Below, piece by piece: positions 57,336 through 64,000 of a DNA stretch of 64,000 nt. Source of the DNA: Allonocardiopsis opalescens. Its GTDB lineage: Bacteria > Actinomycetota > Actinomycetes > Streptosporangiales > Streptosporangiaceae. The stretch is from NCBI RefSeq assembly GCF_003002095.1, contig NZ_PVZC01000004.1, forward strand, positions 1 through 64,000, read 5' to 3'. The notes beneath the pieces were generated by a model. That model did not search any database. It saw only the letters and a list, made by a program, of their open reading frames with translations, and had not been told where the DNA came from. Made by a program: the position numbers and the translations under genes. Position 1 is the first letter of the stretch, and the number at the start of each line of letters is the position of its first letter.

Positions 57336-58432
57336 TGGTTGTCCTGGCCGGGGGCGGCACCGCCGGTCACATCGAGCCCGCGCTCGCCCTCGCCGACGCG
57401 CTGCGGCGGGCCGAGCCGCAGATCGGCATCACCTGCCTGGGTACCGAGCGCGGCCTTGAGACACGGCTGGTCCCGCTGCGCGGCTACGACCTCGCGATGG
57501 TGCCGGCCGTGCCGCTGCCGCGTGCGCTGACGCCCAAGCTGCTCACCGTGCCGGGCCGGCTGGCCGGCGCCATCAGCGCCGCCGCCGGGATCCTCGACCG
57601 CGTCAGGGCCGACGTCCTGGTGGGCTTCGGCGGCTACGTCGCCACCCCCGGCTACGGCGGGGCGTGGCGGCGCGGCGTGCCGATCGTGGTGCACGAGGCC
57701 AACCCCAAGGCGGGGCTGGCCAACCGGCTCGGCGCCCGGCTCACCGACCACGTCTTCACCGGCCACCCCGACGCCCAGCTGTCGGGCGGCCGCTACATCG
57801 GCATCCCCATCCGCGAGCAGATCTCGCAGCTGGACCGGCTGGCGCTCGGCGACAAGAGCCGCGCCCACTTCGGGCTCCGCGACGACCTGCCCACCCTGCT
57901 CGTCTTCGGCGGCTCGCAGGGCGCCCGCTCCATCAACCAGGCCGTCACCGACGCCCGCCCGCTGTTCCGGCAGGCGGGCGTGCAGGTGCTGCACGTGGTC
58001 GGCCCGAAGAACGCCGCCGAGCCCGAGGACCACACCGCCGACGGCGTGCCGTTCATCACCGTGCCCTACGTCGACCGCATGGACCTCGCCTACGCCGCCG
58101 CCGACATGGCGCTGTGCCGCGCGGGCGCGCTGACCTGCGCCGAGCTGGCGGCGGTGGGCCTGCCCGCCGTCTACGTGCCGCTGCCGCACGGCAACGGCGA
58201 GCAGCGCCTCAACGCCGAGCCGATCGTGTCGGCCGGCGGCGGCCTGCTGGTGGACGACTCCCAGCTGACCGCGGAGTGGATCCGCGACAACGTGCTCGGC
58301 GTGCTCACCGACACCGACCGGGTGGTCGGCATGTCCGAGGCCGCCTCCAGCACCGGCCGCCGCAACGCCGACGACGAACTCGCGCACATCGTGCTGAACG
58401 TCATCCGCGAGAAGAGGTCGGAGGGCCGGTGA
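57332..58432 (+). CDS. murG: Lipid II synthase MurG (GlcNAc transferase)
   Basis: Adds GlcNAc to lipid I to make lipid II at the inner membrane face. The 366-residue GT-B enzyme has the first glycine loop LAGGGTAGHIEPALAL, GFGGYVATPGY, VVHEANPKAGLANR, second-domain LVFGGSQGARSINQAV and the UDP-GlcNAc site CRAGALTCAELAAVGLPAVY. ATG 57332 follows GAGGAGG, coupled to the ftsW stop. Its end overlaps a small open frame that bridges to murC. Confidence 0.97.
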   Translation: MMVVLAGGGTAGHIEPALALADALRRAEPQIGITCLGTERGLETRLVPLRGYDLAMVPAVPLPRALTPKLLTVPGRLAGAISAAAGILDRVRADVLVGFGGYVATPGYGGAWRRGVPIVVHEANPKAGLANRLGARLTDHVFTGHPDAQLSGGRYIGIPIREQISQLDRLALGDKSRAHFGLRDDLPTLLVFGGSQGARSINQAVTDARPLFRQAGVQVLHVVGPKNAAEPEDHTADGVPFITVPYVDRMDLAYAAADMALCRAGALTCAELAAVGLPAVYVPLPHGNGEQRLNAEPIVSAGGGLLVDDSQLTAEWIRDNVLGVLTDTDRVVGMSEAASSTGRRNADDELAHIVLNVIREKRSEGR

Positions 58433-58632
58433 CCACCGCCACCCCATTCCCCGGTCGATCCCGCACCCGATCCCCGAGCCCATCCCCCTCCCGCCCAGGG
58501 GGGCGACCCCACATCCAGTCTCCCGCGGATCGGTGCGCCGGGGCGAGGGCCGGCGGCGGGCTGTGGACAAGCCCCGCCGTGCGGGCGGGCTTGTGGACGA
58601 ACGGGTTGACGAACGGAGGGGGACGGCGATGA
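58429..58632 (+). CDS. Possible 67-aa bridging open frame between murG and murC
   Basis: A GTG overlaps the murG stop (GTGA at 58429-58432) and the frame stops on TGA inside the murC start (ATGA at 58629-58632), exactly filling the gap. The product is Ser/Pro/Arg-rich, then has a repeated GLWTSPAVRAGLWTNGLTNG. No family is recognised. It may be a real coupling peptide or chance in high-GC DNA; the DNA also holds two DnaA-box-like 9-mers and a hairpin, so the non-coding explanation is at least as likely. Confidence 0.3.
   Translation: MTTATPFPGRSRTRSPSPSPSRPGGRPHIQSPADRCAGARAGGGLWTSPAVRAGLWTNGLTNGGGRR
58562..58600 (-). promoter_or_regulatory. Two DnaA-box-like 9-mers flanking a hairpin
   Basis: TGTGGACAA (58562-58570) is the exact complement of the actinobacterial DnaA box TTGTCCACA, and TGTGGACGA (58592-58600) differs at one position, in the same orientation 30 bases on. 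Between them CAAGCCCCGCC (58568-58578) pairs with GGCGGGCTTG (58584-58593), one base bulged. The site lies in the murG-murC gap. Confidence 0.5.
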
Positions 58633-60077
58633 GCCTGGTCGAACCGGTCGAGCCGGTGCCCGTCGAGGAGCTAGGCCGGGTCCACTTCATCGGGATCGGC
58701 GGCGCGGGCATGTCGGGCATCGCCCGGGTGCTGCTGCAGCGCGGGGTCGCGGTGTCCGGCAGCGACGCGCGCGACTCCTCCGTCCTCACCGAGCTGCGCG
58801 CGGCCGGCGCGCGGGTGCACGCCGGGCACGCCGCCGAGCAGCTGGGCGAGGCCGACACCGTGGTGGTCTCCTCGGCGGTGCGCCCGGGCAACCCCGAACT
58901 GGCCGCGGCCCGCGAGCGCGGGCTGCGGGTGCTGCCCCGCGCCGCCGCGCTGGGCGCGCTGCTGCTGGGCCGGCGCGGCATCGCGGTGGCCGGCACCCAC
59001 GGCAAGACCACCACCACCTCGATGCTCGCCACCGTGCTGCGCCACTGCGGCGCCGAGCCCGGCTACGTCATCGGCGGCAAGCTGGTCGGCGGACCCGGCG
59101 CGCCCGCCTCCGGCCTGGCCGCGGCCGCCGACGCCGGCAGCGGCGAGCTGATCGTGGTGGAGGCCGACGAGAGCGACGGCTCCTTCCTGATGCTCCGCCC
59201 CGAGATCGCCGTCGTCACCAATGTCGAGGCCGACCACCTCGACAACTACTCCGGCATCGAGCAGATCCACGAGGGCTTCGACCGCTTCACCGCGCTCACC
59301 GGCGAGCTGGTGGTGGCCGGCGTCGACGACCCCGGCGCCCAGCTGGTGGCCAAGGCCGCCGCCGAGCACGGCCGCCAGGTGCGCGGCTACGGCGAGAACC
59401 CAGGCGCCGACTACCGCATCGGCGCCATCGCCCCGGCCGGCTTCGGCTCCCGCTTCACCCTCGCCGGCCCCGCCGGGGAGCACCCCTACACGGTGCACGC
59501 GCCCGGCCGGCACAACGTCGCCAACGCCGCCGCCGCCATCGCCGTCGCCCTCGAACTCGGCTTCGCCCCCGGCGCCGCCGCCGCCGGGCTGGCCGCCTAC
59601 CGCGGCACCGCCCGCCGCTTCGAGCCCAAGGGCGAGGCGCGCGGCGTGCGCGTCTACGACAGCTACGCCCACCACCCCACCGAACTCGCCGCCGACCTGC
59701 GCGCCGCCCGCGCCGCCCTGGACTCCGAGCCGCCGCGCGGCGAGGGCGCCGCGCCCGGCCGGGTGATCGCGCTGTTCCAGCCGCACCTCTACAGCCGCAC
59801 CCGGATCTTCGCGGCCGAGTTCGGCCAGGCGCTCGGCCTCGCCGACGAGGTCGTGGTCATGTCGATCTACGCCGCCCGCGAGGATCCCGAACCCGGCGTC
59901 GGCTCCGAGCTGGTCACCTCCGCCGTCCCGCACGGCCGCGTCCACCTCCAGCCCGAGCGCGAGCGGATCCCCGCGCAGATCGCGGCGCTGGCCCGCCCCG
60001 GCGACATCGTCCTCACCATGGGCGCGGGCGACGTCACCGAGCTGGGCCCGCGCATCGTCGACGCCCTGGGATCCTGA
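58629..60077 (+). CDS. murC: UDP-MurNAc:L-alanine ligase
   Basis: First amino-acid addition of peptidoglycan precursor synthesis. The 482-residue protein has the N-terminal motif VHFIGIGGAGMSGIARVLLQ, ATP motif AGTHGKTTTTSML, EADESDGSFL, NVEADHLDNYSG, and C-terminal YDSYAHHPTELAADLRA. ATG 58629 has ACGGAGGGGGACGG upstream. Its stop overlaps the ftsQ ATG by one base. Confidence 0.97.
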   Translation: MSLVEPVEPVPVEELGRVHFIGIGGAGMSGIARVLLQRGVAVSGSDARDSSVLTELRAAGARVHAGHAAEQLGEADTVVVSSAVRPGNPELAAARERGLRVLPRAAALGALLLGRRGIAVAGTHGKTTTTSMLATVLRHCGAEPGYVIGGKLVGGPGAPASGLAAAADAGSGELIVVEADESDGSFLMLRPEIAVVTNVEADHLDNYSGIEQIHEGFDRFTALTGELVVAGVDDPGAQLVAKAAAEHGRQVRGYGENPGADYRIGAIAPAGFGSRFTLAGPAGEHPYTVHAPGRHNVANAAAAIAVALELGFAPGAAAAGLAAYRGTARRFEPKGEARGVRVYDSYAHHPTELAADLRAARAALDSEPPRGEGAAPGRVIALFQPHLYSRTRIFAAEFGQALGLADEVVVMSIYAAREDPEPGVGSELVTSAVPHGRVHLQPERERIPAQIAALARPGDIVLTMGAGDVTELGPRIVDALGS

Positions 60078-60835
60078 TGGCCGACACGCAGGCCGCGGCC
60101 CCGGCGCAGACCCCCCGGCGGGCGGACCCGTGGAAGGTCGCCTTCGTCGTCCTCCTCATCGTCGGCCTGCTCACGGTGGTCACCTGGCTGCTGCTGGGCT
60201 CCCGGCTGCTGGTGGTGCGCGAGGTGCAGGTCGAGGGCCTGAACCGGCTCGGCACCGAGGAGGTCGTGGTCGCCGCCGACGTCCCGCCGGGAACTCCGCT
60301 GGTCCGGGTCGACCTCGACGCGGTCGCCGAGCGGGTCGAGGAGCTGCGGCTGGTCGAGGAGGCCACCGTCTCGCGCAACTGGCCGGCCGCGGTCGGCATC
60401 GCGGTGATGGAGCGCACCCCGGTGCTCGCCGTGCCCGCCGACGGGCAATTCATGCTGATCGACCGCTTCGGCGTGACGGTGGAGACGGTGCCCGAGCGGC
60501 CCGCCGCCCTCCCCGAACTCGCGCTGGAGGGGGAGCCCGAGGGCCATCCGGCCGTGGCGGCGGCCGCCGCCATCGTCCGCGAACTGCCCGCGGAGGTGTC
60601 CGGACTGGTGGAGCGGATCGAGGCGGCCGACGGCGACACCGTGGTGCTGCGGCTGCGCGACGGCGCGGAGGTGGTCTGGGGCGACGCGCGCGGCGGGGCG
60701 GAGAAGGCGCGGGTGCTGATGATCCTGCTGGCGGAGCACCCACCCGCCGCGGGCCTCAGCTACGACGTGAGCGCCCCTGACGTGGCGGTCGTCGGCGGTC
60801 TCGACGGCGCCGCCACCGCGGGGCCGGCCGCCTGA
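60077..60835 (+). CDS. ftsQ: Cell division protein FtsQ
   Basis: The 252-residue bitopic protein has a short cytoplasmic tail, one membrane segment (about 20-41, VAFVVLLIVGLLTVVTWLLL), a POTRA domain starting LVVREVQVEGLNRLGTEEVV and the beta domain RNWPAAVGIAVMERTPVLAV. It bridges early and late divisome proteins (FtsL, FtsI, FtsW). It is coupled to murC (TGATG). A strong hairpin follows, separating it from ftsZ. Confidence 0.95.
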   Translation: MADTQAAAPAQTPRRADPWKVAFVVLLIVGLLTVVTWLLLGSRLLVVREVQVEGLNRLGTEEVVVAADVPPGTPLVRVDLDAVAERVEELRLVEEATVSRNWPAAVGIAVMERTPVLAVPADGQFMLIDRFGVTVETVPERPAALPELALEGEPEGHPAVAAAAAIVRELPAEVSGLVERIEAADGDTVVLRLRDGAEVVWGDARGGAEKARVLMILLAEHPPAAGLSYDVSAPDVAVVGGLDGAATAGPAA

Positions 60836-60845
60836 CCGCCCAGGT

Positions 60846-60868
60846 CGGTCCGGCGACACGCCGGACCG
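60846..60868 (+). terminator. Hairpin after ftsQ
   Basis: CGGTCCGGCG (60846-60855) pairs perfectly with CGCCGGACCG (60859-60868) around a three-base loop, ten bases after the ftsQ stop. It has no T tract. It probably attenuates or ends the upstream dcw transcript before the separate ftsZ promoter. Confidence 0.7.
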
Positions 60869-60884
60869 ATTCGAGGCCGGTTAG

Positions 60885-60914
60885 TTGCTCGCGGGTAGCG
60901 GCCAAGCCTACTGT
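60885..60914 (+). promoter_or_regulatory. Candidate ftsZ promoter
   Basis: TTGCTC (60885-60890) and TACTGT (60909-60914) are 18 bases apart, placed just after the ftsQ hairpin and about 220 bases before the ftsZ start. This would give a long untranslated leader. Other promoters in the 305-base gap are possible but not clear. Confidence 0.55.
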
Positions 60915-60951
60915 CTAGAAAACCAATGGCGGTGCTGTCAGCAGGAAATCA

Positions 60952-60997
60952 ACCTCCGGGTCGCCGCCGAGCAGCATCCGCGCCCGCACCCGGAGGT
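60952..60997 (+). repeat. Inverted repeat in the ftsZ leader
   Basis: ACCTCCGGGT (60952-60961) is exactly complementary to ACCCGGAGGT (60988-60997) with a 26-base loop. It lies between the candidate ftsZ promoter and the gene, so it would form in the leader RNA, or could be a protein-binding palindrome. The rest of the 60836-61140 gap shows no gene. Confidence 0.55.
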
Positions 60998-61140
60998 GGT
61001 CCGAAGCCGATGAGTCACACTAGCTGTCAGCGCGGCATCGGCACGACCGATACCGGGTAGCCGGTCGAGGCGGACCCGCCGGCCGGGTCGGCCGGATCCG
61101 ATGGACGAACCGAACGAGTGAAGAGGAAAGGCCCCTCGTC

Positions 61141-62604
61141 GTGGCAGCACCGCAGAACTACCTCGCGGTCATCAAAGTCGTCGGCATCGGCGGCGGTGGC
61201 GTCAACGCCGTCAACCGAATGATCGAGGAGGGCCTCAAGGGCGTCGAGTTCATCGCCATCAACACGGACGCCCAGGCGCTCCTGATGAGCGACGCCGACG
61301 TCAAGCTCGACGTGGGCCGGGAACTCACCCGCGGCCTGGGCGCCGGTGCCAATCCCGACGTGGGCCGCAAGGCCGCCGAGGACCACCGCGAGGAGATCGA
61401 GGAGGTGCTCAAGGGCGCCGACATGGTCTTCGTCACCGCCGGTGAGGGCGGCGGCACCGGTACCGGCGGCGCCCCCGTGGTGGCCAGCATCGCCCGCTCG
61501 CTCGGCGCGCTCACCATCGGCGTCGTCACCCGCCCGTTCAGCTTCGAGGGCAAACGCCGCGCCACCCAGGCCGAAGTCGGCATCGAGATGCTGCGCGACG
61601 AGGTCGACACCCTCATTGTCATCCCCAACGACCGCCTGCTGTCCATCTCCGACCGCCAGGTCAGCGTGCTCGACGCCTTCAAGGCGGCCGACCAGGTGCT
61701 GCTCTCCGGTGTCCAGGGCATCACCGACCTGATCACCACCCCGGGCCTGATCAACCTCGACTTCGCCGACGTCAAGTCCGTCATGTCCGGCGCAGGGTCG
61801 GCGCTGATGGGCATCGGCTCCGCGCGCGGCGACGACCGCGCGGTCGCGGCGGCCGAGATGGCGATCTCCTCGCCGCTGCTGGAGGCGAGCATCGACGGCG
61901 CCCACGGTGTGCTGCTGTCCATCCAGGGCGGCTCCGACCTCGGCCTGTTCGAGATCAACGAGGCGGCCCAGTTGGTGGCCAACTCCGCCGCGCCCGACGC
62001 CAACATCATCTTCGGCGCCGTCATCGACGACGCCCTCGGCGACGAGGTGCGCGTCACCGTGATCGCGGCCGGCTTCGACGAGGCGCGGTCCACCGTGCTG
62101 CCGCCTGAACCGCCGTCGCACCGCGCGGCCGAGCCGCCGCACCGCGCGCCCGAGCCGGTCCGCGAGCGCCCGGCTCCCGCGCCGATCCACGCGGCGCCCG
62201 TCCACCACCAGCCCGTCCACCACCACCAGCCGGTGCAGCCGCCGCCTCCGCCGGTGCGGCCGCAGCCGCCGGTCAGCGCCGCGCCGCCGCCGGCGCCCGA
62301 GCCCGAACCGGAGCCCGAGCCGGTCGTGCACGAGCGGGCCGAGTACATCGAGCCGGAGCCCGAGCCGGAGCCGCCCGCCGAGCCCGAGACCACCGTCACC
62401 CGGCTGGACCCCGCGCCCGAGCACCGGCCCGCCGACGACGATGACGACGATTCGTCCGGCCGCGACGCCGCGGTGCGGCCGCTGCACCCGCGCGGCGGCG
62501 AGCACCACCGCGGCGCCTTCAGCCGCACCGCCGACATGCCGCGGCGCCCTGTCGTGTTCGACGAGGACGACGATCTGGACGTACCGGACTTTCTGAAAGA
62601 CTAG
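61141..62604 (+). CDS. ftsZ: Cell division GTPase FtsZ
   Basis: Tubulin homologue that forms the Z ring. The 487-residue protein has [18 protein letters not shown], tubulin signature GGGTGTG (103-109), [19 protein letters not shown] (T7 loop, NLDFAD) and a GTPase core to about residue 320. The linker is long, rich in Pro/Glu/His with an Asp run, about 150 residues versus far shorter ones in E. coli. The conserved C-terminal peptide [11 protein letters not shown] is intact. GTG 61141 has GAAGAGGAAAGG about 9 bases upstream. It appears to have its own promoter. Confidence 0.98.
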   Translation: MAAPQNYLAVIKVVGIGGGGVNAVNRMIEEGLKGVEFIAINTDAQALLMSDADVKLDVGRELTRGLGAGANPDVGRKAAEDHREEIEEVLKGADMVFVTAGEGGGTGTGGAPVVASIARSLGALTIGVVTRPFSFEGKRRATQAEVGIEMLRDEVDTLIVIPNDRLLSISDRQVSVLDAFKAADQVLLSGVQGITDLITTPGLINLDFADVKSVMSGAGSALMGIGSARGDDRAVAAAEMAISSPLLEASIDGAHGVLLSIQGGSDLGLFEINEAAQLVANSAAPDANIIFGAVIDDALGDEVRVTVIAAGFDEARSTVLPPEPPSHRAAEPPHRAPEPVRERPAPAPIHAAPVHHQPVHHHQPVQPPPPPVRPQPPVSAAPPPAPEPEPEPEPVVHERAEYIEPEPEPEPPAEPETTVTRLDPAPEHRPADDDDDDSSGRDAAVRPLHPRGGEHHRGAFSRTADMPRRPVVFDEDDDLDVPDFLKD

Positions 62605-62608
62605 AGCG

Positions 62609-63373
62609 GTGACGCGCATCTTCGAGCTCGGCGGCGGTGTGAGAGCGGCGTTCCCCGGTCGTTTCGACGGCGGGGTGAGCGCCGCTCCCTATGACCGCCT
62701 CAACCTCGGCGAACTGGTCGGCGACGATCCCGCGGCGGTGACCGCCAACCGGCGCGAGGCCGCCCGCGCCCTGGGCCTGGACCCGGGCAGGGTGGTGTGG
62801 ATGCGCCAGGTGCACGGCGCCGAGGTGGCCGACGCGGCGGCCGCGCTGCCCATCGACGAACACGCCTCGGGCCTGGACGCCGGCCAGGCCGACGCCGTGG
62901 TCGGCGCCGGTCCCGGCCTCGCGCTGGCCGTCAAGGTCGCCGACTGCGTGCCGGTGCTACTGGCCCACCCGGCCGCCGGGGTCATCGGCGCCGTCCACTC
63001 CGGCCGCAAGGGCACCGAGTCCGACGTGGTCGGCGCGGCGGTCGCCCGGATGGCCGCCCTGGGCGCCGACCCGGCCGGCTGCGCCGCCCTGATCGGCCCC
63101 GCCGTCTGCGGCAAGTGCTACGAGGTCCCGGCCGAGCTGCGCGAGCAGGTCGGCGCCGCCGTGCCCGCCGCCCCGTGCACCACCCGGCAGGGCACCCCCG
63201 GCCTGGACCTGCGCGCGGGCGTGCGCGCCCAGCTGCACCGCGCGGGCGTCGGCACGATCACCGAGGACGACCGCTGCACGGTGGAGAGCCCCGAGCTGTT
63301 CTCCCACCGCAGGGACGGCCGCACCGGCCGCTTCGCGGGCTTCGTCTGGCGGCCGGCCGGGAACGGACGATGA
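62609..63373 (+). CDS. pgeF: PgeF-like laccase-domain protein (YfiH family)
   Basis: The 254-residue protein has the multicopper-like YfiH domain: RLNLGELVGDDPAAVTANRR, WMRQVHGAEVADA (His), LAVKVADCVPVLLAHPAAGV (Cys), GAVHSGRKGT (His; the usual AGWRG is varied) and the C-terminal SHRRDGRTGRFAGFVW. Family members edit peptidoglycan precursors or deaminate nucleosides. GTG 62609 starts five bases after ftsZ stops, so it is co-transcribed with it. It overlaps the YggS gene by ATGA. Confidence 0.93.
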   Translation: MTRIFELGGGVRAAFPGRFDGGVSAAPYDRLNLGELVGDDPAAVTANRREAARALGLDPGRVVWMRQVHGAEVADAAAALPIDEHASGLDAGQADAVVGAGPGLALAVKVADCVPVLLAHPAAGVIGAVHSGRKGTESDVVGAAVARMAALGADPAGCAALIGPAVCGKCYEVPAELREQVGAAVPAAPCTTRQGTPGLDLRAGVRAQLHRAGVGTITEDDRCTVESPELFSHRRDGRTGRFAGFVWRPAGNGR

Positions 63374-64000
63374 CCCGTGAGCAGGAGCTGCGGGAGAGGC
63401 TGACCGCGCTGCGCGAGCGGATCGACGCGGCGGCCCGGGCCGCCGGGCGCGACCCCGCCGGCGTCCACCTGATCGCGGTGACCAAGAACCACCCCGCCTC
63501 CGACGTGCGGCTGCTGTCGCGGCTCGGGCTCGCCGACGTCGGCGAGAACCGCGACCAGGAGGCGGCGGCCAAGGCGCGCGAGTGCGCGGACCTGCCGCTG
63601 CGCTGGCACTTCGTCGGCCAGCTCCAGTCCAACAAGGCCCGCTCCGTCGCCCGCTACGCCCATATGGTGCACTCCGTCGACCGGCCCCGGATCGCGCGGG
63701 CGCTGGCCGCGGCCGCCGCGGCGCAGGACCGCGTCCTCGACTGCCTGGTGCAGGTGAACCTCGAACCCGCGCAGGAGGGGGAGCTGGGGCCGCGCGGCGG
63801 CGCCGACCCGGACGCGGTGCCGGATCTGGCCAAAATGATCGCGGCCGAGTCCTCGCTGCGGCTGGCCGGGCTGATGGCCGTCGCGCCGCGCGGCGGCGCG
63901 CCCGACCCCGCCTTCGCCCGGCTGCGGGCGCTGGCGGCCGAGGTCACGGCCGTGTATCCGGACGCCGGAGTGATCTCCGCGGGCATGAGCGCGGACCTCG
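63370..64000 (+). CDS. YggS-type PLP homeostasis protein (3' end off window)
   Basis: At least 210 residues are readable before the right edge. The PLP-binding barrel starts LRERLTALRERIDAAARAAG, has VHLIAVTKNHPASDVRLL with the PLP lysine, DVGENRDQEAAAKA, LRWHFVGQLQSNKARSVARY and LMAVAPRGGAP, then GVISAGMSADL near the phosphate-binding end. It maintains pyridoxal phosphate balance. It overlaps pgeF by ATGA; ftsZ-pgeF-yggS is a conserved actinobacterial order, often followed by sepF. Confidence 0.93.
   Translation, partial: MTREQELRERLTALRERIDAAARAAGRDPAGVHLIAVTKNHPASDVRLLSRLGLADVGENRDQEAAAKARECADLPLRWHFVGQLQSNKARSVARYAHMVHSVDRPRIARALAAAAAAQDRVLDCLVQVNLEPAQEGELGPRGGADPDAVPDLAKMIAAESSLRLAGLMAVAPRGGAPDPAFARLRALAAEVTAVYPDAGVISAGMSADL

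Noticed and set aside
62993-63030. Altered AGWRG motif in PgeF as a sign of inactivation
   Set aside because: Variation at this motif (for example HxGRxG) is common in actinobacterial members, and the metal-binding His and Cys are kept.

Overview
The window is very GC-rich actinobacterial chromosome. GTG starts are common, genes overlap by ATGA or GTGA, and there are FMN-riboswitch riboflavin, aromatic-amino-acid and division/cell-wall (dcw) clusters. The MurE DNPR motif implies a meso-diaminopimelate cell wall. Gene order and families (XRE regulators, DUF397, DUF2207, BldC-like HTH) fit a Streptosporangiales/Nocardiopsaceae-type organism. That placement is an inference; no rRNA or tRNA was seen.

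Layout. 1-4.1 kb (minus strand) is a regulatory island with two XRE-type regulators (one frameshifted), a small unknown protein, an RsbW-like ATPase and a BldC-like HTH protein cut by the left edge. 4.2-7.3 kb has a MarR regulator divergent from a SnoaL-like protein across two operators, then two unknown genes. 7.4-12.0 kb carries def-fmt-rsmB-unknown-rpe. 12.1-15.6 kb is the FMN riboswitch and ribE-ribM-ribBA-ribH, followed by a PH-domain protein and a hicB-hicA pair. 16.6-22.8 kb holds a molybdoenzyme-maturation-like group (MoxR, CoxE-like VWA, XdhC, MocA-like) interrupted by a small membrane protein and two DUF2207 proteins. 22.7-30.9 kb is a mixed region: aldose epimerase, an unusual membrane Ser/Thr kinase, an FKBP, DUF2470, YceI divergent from MarR, SseB, prepilin peptidase and DedA.

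31.1-37.7 kb is the shikimate cluster aroC-aroK-aroB-aroQ with efp and nusB, interrupted by a phosphatase, a wrecked XRE/DUF5753 gene and its DUF397 partner. 38.1-46.2 kb has a methyltransferase, dinB, DUF3040 and, on the minus strand, the MoxR-DUF58-transglutaminase operon with DUF2267. 46.5-64 kb is the dcw cluster: mraZ-rsmH-ftsL-ftsI-[P-loop kinase, opposite strand]-murE-[murF remnant]-mraY-murD-ftsW-murG-murC-ftsQ-ftsZ-pgeF-yggS (cut by the right edge).

The most notable observation is that murF is missing from its conserved slot. Only a short MurF-like C-terminal tail remains, still coupled by a GTGA overlap to mraY, and a foreign kinase gene with a 52-bp duplication separates ftsI from murE. 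The second is the 851-residue membrane kinase with an uncharacterised middle region. Several starts lie 6-8 bases after a -10-like TAnnnT hexamer, which suggests leaderless transcripts.
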